From the NCBI GenBank assembly GCA_025399215.1, contig MU621488.1, positions 1-14,001 on the forward strand: a DNA stretch of 14,001 nt, written 5' to 3'. Source of the DNA: Globomyces pollinis-pini. Its lineage: Eukaryota > Chytridiomycota > Chytridiomycetes > Rhizophydiales > Globomycetaceae. A program made the position numbers and the translations under genes. Below, one piece after another: positions 1 to 9,136 of this stretch (the first letter of the stretch is position 1; every line of letters starts with the position of its first letter). The notes under the pieces were generated by a model. That model was not told where the DNA came from, made no database searches, and saw only the letters and a program-made list of their open reading frames with translations.

Positions 1-215
1 GTTGGATTGGTTTCTTCAATAGCAGCCAATCGATCGGCTTCTTGAGCGGCAGCATCAGCTTGTTGTTTTAACGTGTTAATGTCAGTGGCATTGATAGTAC
101 CATTGTCTTGGTTACCAGCATCAGATGGAGCTTGAGCCAGTTGATTGGTTGAGTCGGTGTTCTGCAATGGGAGAGCAGCCATGAGAGTGAAGAGAGTTAC
201 AATTGCGAATTTCAT
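1..215 (-). CDS. Secreted Ala/Asp-rich protein, left copy (partial)
   Basis: This is the first 71 codons of a gene reading left off the window edge, starting at ATG 215-213. It is a near-perfect mirror copy of the complete gene at 2934-3488. Over the 215 shared coding bases there are only two substitutions and no gaps, and both change the residue: Thr13 in the right copy is Ala here, and Val41 is Ile. The N-terminus is a signal peptide (MKFAIVTLFTLM then small residues and P-L), so the product should be secreted. A TATAAAT box lies at 255-249 on this strand. The function is unknown. Whether the rest of the gene is intact cannot be seen here. Confidence 0.8.
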   Translation of the reverse strand, partial: MKFAIVTLFTLMAALPLQNTDSTNQLAQAPSDAGNQDNGTINATDINTLKQQADAAAQEADRLAAIEETNP

Positions 216-580
216 TTGTTTGATAGAATGCACCAGTTATCGACCGGTATTTATATCTGTTATTGATTGTATCATCTAATGAATCATTAAGCTTTTAATA
301 GGCTTCAACTGTGCTTTCTACATCTTTAGTGAGTGGTAGGTCCTGTGTGCACATGTTGGCTGCAACTGTCGCGTTTTGGATGTTATTGTCAATTAGCCTG
401 TGGAATTGTACACAGGGGTCAAGGTTCATCCGAGAAGGCTGTAACTTGTAGTAAATTACTAAATGCTGTCATAGACACTTAAAAGTTGTCCCATTATACC
501 ATATGATAATCAATTATGGTTCTAAATTTTTGATGATATATGAAACTTTATTCATTACTGAGAAGTAAGTATATACGAGA
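216..580. other. Gene-free stretch: left-arm promoter and RING-gene 3' flank
   Basis: Positions 216-472 are the upstream region of the left secreted-protein copy and belong to the inverted repeat. Positions 473-580 are AT-rich sequence downstream of the RING gene stop. On the minus strand AATAAA lies at 552-547, about 29 bases past that stop, and is the likely polyadenylation signal. No further gene is seen. Confidence 0.6.
249..255 (-). promoter_or_regulatory. TATA box of the left secreted-protein copy
   Basis: TATAAAT on the minus strand, about 34 bases before the ATG at 215, conserved with the right copy at 2898-2904. The short gap to the ATG implies a very short 5' leader. Just inside it a 4-base indel separates the two copies. 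Confidence 0.5.
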
Positions 581-2171
581 TCAACTCCAATATATTCTTA
601 TAGAATCTTTGACATATACACGGCATACGGGACATCGACCTAATCCTTTCTGCCCCATTTCTATTTTACATTCTAGAGGAGTTTAGTAATTGGAAAACGT
701 ACGTTGACATATACAGAGGTGTTGACAAGGAGTCAAAATTATATCTCGCCGATGATTAGTACAAATAACACATAGTATGTTTCTGATATTGTTCCGTTGA
801 TTACGCTCTTTTCGTTGCTGTAATATACGATCAACCATTCGGGTAACTGGTGCTTGAGACCTTAACGTTTCTTGAAAAGTAGTCACAGATTCGGCAATTG
901 TACCTAAAGCTTTTGCGGCTTCGTCCACTAATTGAGAAGATTTTCTAGCTAAGGGGAAGAAATGCAACTGTTTGTTGGTATTTAGAAGCTTCTGGCGCAT
1001 TCTTCTTGTTAAAATTCGATCAGGACACACATAAGTTTCATCAGTGGGATCGGTTGAGTTATTAAAACAATCATTTACTAAATCATTAAGCTCTGTAGAA
1101 CTAAGTGATTCAAAGGTTGTATCTGTATCATAGTCACTATTGCTTTGAAAATCATCGTCTATATCAGCCAGATCTTCAAACAATCCATCCATTTGAAGTT
1201 CATTGTTTTTAAATATTTCTTTTTTAAATTCTTCATATGCTAATTCTGCTTCTGTATTTAAGGTCTCATCTTCACCATCCGATCCTTCCAGATTCAATGT
1301 TTCCAGTGATTGTAGATCATTGATAGAAGTAGCATGCAACATTGGGGAGGGAGATGTAGCAGAAAATTGAGGAGAATTCAACATTGCTTGAACACCAGCA
1401 ACTAATTCACTTGGTGAATTCATCCTATTCTCTGGTTGATCCGTAATACTTGCTATATACAATCCAACTGCAACTATATACACTAAAGCATCTGGTATCC
1501 ATAAAAGCCATGGTGCATTCAAGTTGAGAATTTGAAAAATTAAATGAGCTCTGCGAATATAATGTACAATTTTTGGAAATTGGAAAGACAAAATTTCCAA
1601 AGACTCTGCATCTATAATTGTTAAGCAAATTAAATGCCAGACAATAGCATCCATTTGTAAATACTTCAGAGCAATAAACCCTGTTAAATCAATCTTGCTA
1701 GATTCGTTTTCATTCAATGTCAATACAGCAGCCCACTACTATAAATAACAAAAGATTACGATAAAATCCCCATCCAAAGCTCCTTGAACATTTAGTCATT
1801 CCAAAAACTTTACCTTGATGATATTTCGGGGGTTGACTACCAACATCCGGAATGATATCTAAGTAAGATCTGATTGTGAATTCGTAAGCAAGAACTGTCA
1901 AGAAGAAATGATCATTTTTAATTACGAAATGTCCCTGATGAACGATAGAAATTAACAGGTTATAAGTGATCCAGAATGTAATATAAATCAACCAACATAT
2001 AAAGCAGAATCTAGCGAATATTACAATACTAATTGGATAAACAAAATGACGATTTGCAGTTCGAATAGTAAAAAAGAGGAAGGATAATGATATACAATAA
2101 GCGAACTTCCAATCCAATAAATAATCCATTAAATCTGAATGAGTTCCAATATACTCATTGATGTAGTACAT
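581..2171 (-). CDS. Multi-pass membrane RING-finger E3 ubiquitin ligase (RNF26/Asi-like)
   Basis: Spliced model, 504 aa: exons 2171-1727, 1680-703 and 672-581, with introns of 46 and 30 nt. The N-terminal ~250 residues hold about five hydrophobic segments (for example FVYPISIVIFARFCFICWL, a stretch across the first splice junction reading LLLFIVVGCWFIAL, and ALVYIVAVGLYIASI). An acidic, Ser/Thr/Asp-rich linker follows. A C3HC4-type RING occupies roughly residues 452-491: CVIC, TPC, QH, then CICQQC and finally CPVC, ending with an aromatic tail IRIYWS. In known families this layout (membrane domain, C-terminal RING) fits RNF26 or the yeast Asi1/Asi3 ligases of the ER or inner nuclear membrane, which ubiquitinate proteins using an E2. 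The last intron matters: with its acceptor at 673 the sixth zinc ligand Cys is restored. A later AG (661) would put Met there. Membrane RING ligase is firm; the exact orthologue is inference. Confidence 0.82.
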
Positions 2172-2274
2172 TCAAGTGTCGAATGAAAAAAACAAAAATC
2201 ATTTATATTGAAAGTTATAGTCTATGGTAAAGAATAAAATAAGTGTTTGGAATCCTTAATGCTGCACAGAAAGG

Positions 2275-2493
2275 TTATACCACCATCTCTGATTTGGCAA
2301 GTTTCTTCTCCAATTTTAACTGCTTTTTAATCTCAATCTTCTCCTTCTTCTTTAATTCTTTCTTTTGAATGCGTTTTCCTTGACGGGTTGTGCTAGGAGT
2401 GTTAGACATAAATACTTACGTTGACTGTTTTTGTTCTAATTTGTCTTTCCAACCAGATTCTTCTTTATTTTTCTTGGACTTTTGTTTGGCCAT
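2275..2493 (-). CDS. Small lysine-rich basic protein, function unknown
   Basis: Spliced model of 63 aa: exon 2493-2420, a 27-nt intron 2419-2393 (GTAAGT donor, TCTAAC branch-like site, CCTAG acceptor), and exon 2392-2275. The protein starts MAKQKSKKNKEESGWKDKLE and continues with a long run of Lys, Glu and Gln (KKELKKKEKIEIKKQ) likely to form a highly charged helix. It ends SEMVV. Without splicing the frame hits the TAA inside the donor. It has no signal peptide. Such peptides are often nucleolar or RNA-binding, but no family is recognised, so function is open. It lies about 100 bases upstream of the RING gene on the same strand. The clean splice signals and coherent composition in both exons support it as a real gene. 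Confidence 0.65.
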
Positions 2494-2933
2494 ATGGAAA
2501 TAAGAAACTTTTTATTTGTTTTTTTTTTGTCCACTTCAGTACACACACAAAGAAAAGAATATGAACACTCGATAAAAGTTGTAATGACAAATCAAATATT
2601 TACTGAATTAAATCGTAACCAGGCAACTAATAGGTGGTGATGATGGCATATACAAGGTGGTACCATGACAGAATTTAGTAATTTACTACAAGTTACAGCC
2701 TTCTCGGATGAACCTTGACCCCTGTGTACAATTCCATAGGCTCATTGACATCAACAAATTTACACAATAACATCCAAAACGCGACAGTTGCAGCCAACAT
2801 GTGCACACAGGACCTACCACTCACTAAAGATGTAGAAAGCACAGTTGAAGCCTATTAAAAGCTTAATGATTCATTACATGATGCAATCAATAACAGATAT
2901 AAATGTCGATAACTGGTGAATTCTATCAAACAA
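2494..2933. other. Divergent intergenic region between Lys-rich gene and right secreted-protein copy
   Basis: This holds two upstream regions back to back. The left part (2494-2664) is AT-rich with a run of ten T at 2519-2528 and serves the minus-strand Lys-rich gene. The right part (2665-2933) is the inverted-repeat copy of the secreted-protein promoter, with a 16-base segment near 2745 absent from the left copy. No coding signal is seen. Confidence 0.5.
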
Positions 2934-3148
2934 ATGAAATTCGCAATTGTAACTCTCTTCACTCTCATGACTGCTCTCCCATTGCAGAACACCGACTCAA
3001 CCAATCAACTGGCTCAAGCTCCATCTGATGCTGGTAACCAAGACAATGGTACTGTCAATGCCACTGACATTAACACGTTAAAACAACAAGCTGATGCTGC
3101 CGCTCAAGAAGCCGATCGATTGGCTGCTATTGAAGAAACCAATCCAAC
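2665..3148. repeat. Right arm of the large inverted repeat
   Basis: Mirror copy of 1-472. The 12-base length difference is fully explained by a 16-base insertion near 2745 and a 4-base deletion just after the TATA box. Similarity shows no decay at the coding end; it simply stops because the left copy leaves the window, so the true repeat is longer. Confidence 0.9.
2898..2904 (+). promoter_or_regulatory. TATA box of the right secreted-protein copy
   Basis: TATAAAT ends 30 bases before the ATG at 2934 and is preserved in the mirror copy. If transcription starts about 30 bases downstream, as is usual for a TATA box, the 5' leader would be almost absent. Confidence 0.5.
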
Positions 3149-3488
3149 TTTGGAGAACCAGGCAGCGACGGATGCAGCGGATGCCAAAGTGGACCAGTTG
3201 GATGACCAATTGGATCAAGCGGAGGCTGCAGCTGGTGCTCCGTCTGGTAGTGCTGCCAATGCGAATGGAGGTGGCATTGCAGCGCGTTCACTAAGATTCA
3301 AACGATCCCCTCAAAGTGATGCACAAGAAGCTGCAGCTGATGGCAAGACGGATGCTCTTGATGACCAGACTGCAGCAGCAGATGATCGTGGAGATCCTGC
3401 AAAGGCTGATGCACTTGAACGGTTAGGAGATCAATCGGAACGCGATGCTGACCGAATTGCTGATGCTAACGATGACATTAATGGATGA
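2934..3488 (+). CDS. Secreted Ala/Asp-rich protein with dibasic site, right copy (complete)
   Basis: 184 aa, single exon. The start is the ATG at 2934; an in-frame reading from GTG 2916 is possible on paper, but no eukaryotic start exists there. Residues 1-17 form a signal peptide. The rest is low-complexity and acidic, rich in Ala, Asp, Gln and Glu, with helical, coiled-coil-like stretches (about 47-100 and 128-180). A Gly/Ser/Asn linker around 101-116 leads to RFKR at 121-124, a good Kex2/furin-type site that would split the product into two acidic halves. There are no cysteines in the mature part. No family is recognised; a secreted or wall-associated protein is inferred. AATAAA lies 10 bases past the stop. 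The partner copy is at 1-215. Confidence 0.8.
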   Translation: MKFAIVTLFTLMTALPLQNTDSTNQLAQAPSDAGNQDNGTVNATDINTLKQQADAAAQEADRLAAIEETNPTLENQAATDAADAKVDQLDDQLDQAEAAAGAPSGSAANANGGGIAARSLRFKRSPQSDAQEAAADGKTDALDDQTAAADDRGDPAKADALERLGDQSERDADRIADANDDING

Positions 3489-3497
3489 GCGATTGTT

Positions 3498-3503
3498 AAT
3501 AAA
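3498..3503 (+). terminator. Polyadenylation signal of the right secreted-protein gene
   Basis: AATAAA begins 10 bases after the TGA at 3486-3488, in line with the very short 3' trailers seen elsewhere in the window. Confidence 0.45.
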
Positions 3504-3719
3504 TTGTTGTTTTAACTCGATATGAATATGATTTCAAATAACTTCAAAATTATTGTTAATGTAAGTGTAGATGCCCCCCCCAAAAACCTAAAAGGGTAGT
3601 TTGTTTATGTGCTGCTTTTTGATGTTTGTATGGTGAATTAGGGGCGTTTTAATGCTTTCCCAGCAAACCAACACCTCATACCAATATTTATTAATCCTCA
3701 TTGGCCCTTTAAAACAATA

Positions 3720-3947
3720 ATGAAATACTCAATTTTAGCTAGCTGGCTCTTCATCTTAACCTTCTCTGCTACATTACCAGTTCATCAATATGATTCTGGA
3801 TTAGATAATCAACTCCCACGTAAATTACACGTTCGGTCTTTCTTTGATGGCGATTATCCAACTCAATTGGATTCTAGTTGGACTCAATCAACATATGTTC
3901 AGTCTGTACCTCCATTATTGATAATGCTTCTATCGCTATTCTTGTAG
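3720..3947 (+). CDS. Small secreted, probably GPI-anchored protein
   Basis: 75 aa, single exon, unrecognised. Residues 1-20 are a signal peptide (MKYSILASWLFILTFSATLP). The C-terminus is a second hydrophobic stretch (residues 62-75, SVPPLLIMLLSLFL) that ends the protein with no charged tail, the classic shape of a GPI-attachment signal. The surface part between them would be only about 40 residues, with one dibasic RK at 34-35 and many Asp, Ser and Tyr. CCAAT (3681), an AT-rich box and TTTAAAA lie in the 40 bases upstream, and AATAAA lies at 3973-3978 after the stop. It could instead be a tail-anchored peptide or the remnant of a larger protein. Confidence 0.55.
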   Translation: MKYSILASWLFILTFSATLPVHQYDSGLDNQLPRKLHVRSFFDGDYPTQLDSSWTQSTYVQSVPPLLIMLLSLFL

Positions 3948-3972
3948 TATTATTATCACCCTTACTTGAATG

Positions 3973-3978
3973 AATAAA
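3973..3978 (+). terminator. Polyadenylation signal of the small GPI-like gene
   Basis: AATAAA 26 bases past the TAG stop at 3945-3947. Confidence 0.4.
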
Positions 3979-4179
3979 TGCCTGTTCAGTATCACGCACA
4001 TTAAAAACTTAGGAAGTTAAGTCTTGTTCTGATATATTTCCAAGTTGAATTTGGTATACAACTTCAATCCAATTGTTCCACAGTTTTCCATTGGATTATT
4101 CTAATGGGTTTCCCTTTTCCTTTGAATCTAATGGTTTTTTATGTCCAATAACAGGATAATTTTGTCTTCATTTTTTTCT

Positions 4180-6808
4180 ATGAGTCTGGATTTTGATCGC
4201 ATCTATTTGGGAGGCAAGAATGGTCCAATGGTAACCATATAGAACCATTCTAAGATTCATAGGCTTCTGGGAAATTCAAACTGTCTGAAGCTGGTTTGGG
4301 TTGGAAGAATTCAGTTACAAATCAAATTATCACTGTATCTGCAGGTATACATACATTTTATTCAATCTGATAAAAGGTTGGATTCATTATGATATTTAAT
4401 GGGATTTCTTAGATGATATCTTAAAGTTTCATTGGATTAGAGTTGCAAGAGGGTATGAAGTTCGAATTACAAAAAAGAACACTCACATATTAAAATTTGA
4501 TGGATTCCCCAAAGATGTAACATAATTGATCAACTGAAGTCTCGAAAGGCATTTGATTCTTTAGCTTCCACAATGAATCGATTTTACAGAAAGACATTGG
4601 AACCAAAGGAAATTTCAACCAGAGGTAATATTGAAGAGTTGACATCAGGTTATAATTGGGGCCAAGCTGAATTCCAAAATTCAATGCTTTCTTTTTCGGT
4701 GCACAATAAGGAAGCATTTGAAATTCCATTGACTGATGTGGTAAATACCACTGTCAGTGGGAAAAATGAAGTTTTGGTTGAATTTAATGCACCCAAATCC
4801 GTTAATCCAAAAGAGAGAACTAGAGAAGACTCTCTAGTTGAAATCCGATTCTATATACCAGGTAATTTAATTGCCATTAATCATATAGGGAATGTCACTG
4901 AAGGTCAGATTTTCGAAGACGGTGAAAAGACTTTATTGAAAGATCGCCAAACTGGCGAAGAGCCGGATGAAGAAGAAGAAGGTGCAGAAGCAGGAGAAAT
5001 TTCGGCAGCAGCTCAAAAGGTATTGATGATTGAGGTTTGACCAAAAGGTTGCTACTGATCAAGATGGAGAAGCATTATCTGCTGCCACGTTATTCTGCGA
5101 CACCATTAAAGAAAAATCGGATATCAATGCTGCATTAAGTGAAATGATTGTCAGCTTTGATGAATTGCTTTGCTTGACTCCAAGGTATTAACTGCTATTA
5201 CTTACTCGAACTAGATCTCGGTTTCAAGTGGATATGTAAATTTATCATTGATTTAACTCAATTCTTTACAGGCATGCCGACTTTTTCAGACTCCGTGGAA
5301 AAACTCATGATTATAAAATATTGTATACTAGTGTCACCAAATTGTTTCTGGTTCCAAAACCAGATGATTTACATTGGAACTTCATTGTTGGAATCCATCC
5401 ACCTTTGAGACAAGGTCAAACTAGATATCCATATTTAGTGTTTCAATTCGTATGCTTTCATCACCAATTAATCAATTAGGAACGTGAAACTGAGATAGAT
5501 TTGAACCTCAATATCACAGAGTATTTTTTAATGATTCTTTAATTGGATTTTAGTGAAGTTATGGAAGAAAAATATGCGGGTCGTTTAGAGAAACACTACG
5601 ACGGACAGTTATTCCAAGTTACCAGTGATATATTTCAAGGATTGGTTGGTAAAAGAGTTGCTACACCTAGTCAGTCTTATAGAAGGTATATAGGTTTGCA
5701 TTGATGGTATAGTGCTCAAGGGTATCATGGAGTTAAATGCTCTCAGAAAGCAAACGAAGCTATTTTGTATCCTTTGGAAAAAGCATTCATTTCTGTTCCA
5801 AAACCTCCTATCTATATTCCATTTGTAGAAATATCTGCTGGTAATCTATTTACACATTCTAATTGTCAGTCACTTTCTCTCGAATTTCATCAGTAACAGG
5901 TACAACCAAGACTTTTGAAGTGAAATTTTCACTTACTTCCGGACTGGAATATTCTTTCTCTAGTATTTCAAGGTAAATAGTTCATTGATGCTTATTTTTC
6001 ACAGAGAAGAACATGGGCCTCTTGAGAGTTTCTGTAGAAGCAAGAAACTTTCTATCCATAACGAAATTGCAGATGAAAGCAGCTATCGTGACTTTGATGA
6101 TGAAGGAGGCCGAAGAGCAGGAAGTAATACTATCATTGATTATCGTGACGATATGGATGATTCAGAATCAGAAGACGAAGATTTTATTGCTGACAAGAGT
6201 GGATCAGATGTTGATGAAGAATTCAATGAAAACTATTCTTCGTCAAGTGGTGAAGAAGATGATGAACGAAAGAGTTCCAAAGAAAAGGAGGATGATGGTA
6301 GTAGCAGTGTTGGAACACCAAAATCCGTTGTACCATCAAAGAGTAAACCTAAGTCTGATGATGGAGCGCCAAAGAAGCGGGTAGCCAAAGCCAAGAAAGA
6401 AGGACCTAAGCGGCCAATGACTTCTTTTCTGTTCTTTAGTAGGGAGCATAGAGCAAAATTACGGGAGAAAGATCCAACCATGACTCTTGGTGAAATTGGA
6501 AAAGCGCTTGGTGCATTATGGAAAGATGTAACATCTGCAGAAAAATCGGTAAGATACTCCTCATTAATATATAGAAATTCGAAGCTATGGCCAAGGAAGA
6601 TACCGAACGATATCAACGAGAGCTCAAAGAATTCAAGGATGCAGGAGGTGTAGTTGCACCAATATCCCGAAAGAGTTCTAGCAAAGCATCATCAAGCTCA
6701 GCTCCTAAAGCAAACAAACCTTCATCTTCCAAATCAAGCAAAGCTATCCCAGTAAAAGACTCAGCCAAAAGCGCAGAGTTCGTTGAAAGTAGTGATGAAG
6801 ACTTTTAA
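4180..6808 (+). CDS. SSRP1: FACT complex subunit SSRP1/Pob3 with C-terminal HMG box
   Basis: Histone chaperone subunit (partner Spt16) that opens and rebuilds nucleosomes during transcription and replication in the nucleus. Exons: 4180-4230, 4263-4344, 4413-4516, 4549-5019, 5048-5184, 5215-5235, 5272-5449, 5480-5520, 5554-5685, 5713-5840, 5870-5972, 6005-6548, 6575-6808. This gives 741 aa, close to animal SSRP1. Landmarks: N-terminal MSLDFDRIYL as in fungal Pob3; GLGWKNS and VARGYEVRI of the first PH-like domain; GYNWG and TGEEPDEEEE loop; RFYIPG; LTPRSRFQVD; LRGKTHDYK; HPPLRQGQTRYP; a second PH-like region ending REEHGPLESF; a Ser/Asp/Glu-rich acidic tract; and an HMG box at about 616-685 starting GPKRPMTSFLFF with AKEDTERYQRELKEF in the last helix. 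A Ser/Lys tail ends SSDEDF. Twelve introns are 26-36 nt, save one of 68. The summed exon length is a multiple of three. Confidence 0.95.
4345..4412 (+). other. 68-nt SSRP1 intron that splits into two GT-AG units
   Basis: The intron between SSRP1 exons 2 and 3 contains an internal AG|GT at 4375-4378, so it reads as 4345-4376 (32 nt, GTATAC donor, AAAAG end) directly followed by 4377-4412 (36 nt, GTTGGA start, CTTAG end). Both lengths fall in the range of the single introns in the same gene. Confidence 0.45.
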
Positions 6809-6812
6809 TAAA
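6807..6812 (+). terminator. Polyadenylation signal overlapping the SSRP1 stop codon
   Basis: AATAAA shares its first two bases with the TAA at 6806-6808. Only 137 bases separate this stop from the next start codon. Confidence 0.4.
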
Positions 6813-6945
6813 TTGCATGACGTGAAGTAGCATTCATAGATGAATACAAGTATCTCACTACTGTAGATCACTATTTTATAATTCAGAATATTTCGTTTCT
6901 TGACATTGAGTTGATGCCCTTGTTTTCTTTTTTTACCGTTCACAG

Positions 6946-8934
<1,989 letters not shown>

Positions 8935-8937
8935 ACC

Positions 8938-8943
8938 AATAAA
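8938..8943 (+). terminator. Polyadenylation signal of VMA2
   Basis: AATAAA begins four bases after the TAA at 8932-8934, so the 3' trailer may be very short. Confidence 0.4.
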
Positions 8944-9008
8944 ATTTTTATCAACTTAAATTTTAAAAGAGCAGTAAATTTTATCAACTTGAATTTGAAA
9001 AGAGCAGT
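8941..9008 (+). repeat. Two-copy tandem repeat downstream of VMA2
   Basis: Two adjacent copies of a ~34-base unit (8941-8975 and 8976-9008). Both share the core ATCAACTT, then AATTT, and end AAAAGAGCAGT. They differ by two indel or substitution sites in the T-run and a few A/G changes. The unit is AT-rich and non-coding, probably a local duplication. Confidence 0.7.
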
Positions 9009-9101
9009 ATCAGACTAAATATCGATTCGATCTGTTTGAATTGTGTTCTGATTACAACTGTGAACTGCAAACTGAAGTTTCGCCTGCACTTCGCCCGACG
9101 C

Positions 9102-9108
9102 TATTTAA
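9102..9108 (+). promoter_or_regulatory. TATA-like box of the Cys-rich membrane protein gene
   Basis: TATTTAA ends 28 bases before the ATG at 9137, the same geometry as at the secreted-protein copies. Confidence 0.35.
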
Positions 9109-9136
9109 CTGGGAAGTCAACACTTTTCTTTTCCAA

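Larger units (their letters stand above)
1..472. repeat. Left arm of a large inverted repeat
   Basis: Positions 1-472 are the reverse complement of 2665-3148, with about eight substitutions and two indels (16 extra bases in the right arm, 4 extra in the left). The arm holds the promoter and first 71 codons of the secreted Ala/Asp-rich gene. The inner boundary is sharp: homology ends at ATGACAG, and the flanking sequence beyond it is unrelated in the two places. The outer boundary lies beyond the window on this side. The spacer of about 2.2 kb carries two unrelated genes. Confidence 0.9.

Noticed and set aside
2916..2933. Upstream GTG start for the secreted Ala/Asp-rich protein
   Set aside because: Eukaryotic initiation needs ATG. 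The ATG at 2934 places the hydrophobic signal peptide at the very N-terminus, and it is the start shared with the mirror copy.
1..3148. Inverted repeat as terminal repeats of a DNA transposon
   Set aside because: The arms contain a gene's promoter and coding start rather than short terminal repeats, the spacer carries no transposase, and no target-site duplication is visible.
3574..3581. Run of eight C after the secreted-protein gene as a functional element
   Set aside because: A lone homopolymer in non-coding sequence with no partner structure; more likely slippage or a sequencing-prone site.
4517..4548. Shorter 23-nt intron (4517-4539) in SSRP1
   Set aside because: It is in frame too, but adds three residues between DGFPKD and AFDSL. 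The 32-nt choice reproduces the family spacing exactly.
6013..6616. Alternative open frames on both strands inside the SSRP1 acidic and HMG region
   Set aside because: They are shadows of the repetitive Asp/Glu/Ser/Lys coding sequence and have no family resemblance.
9041..9136. N-terminal extension of the Cys-rich protein before ATG 9137
   Set aside because: The frame is open but has no ATG, and the signal peptide begins exactly at 9137.
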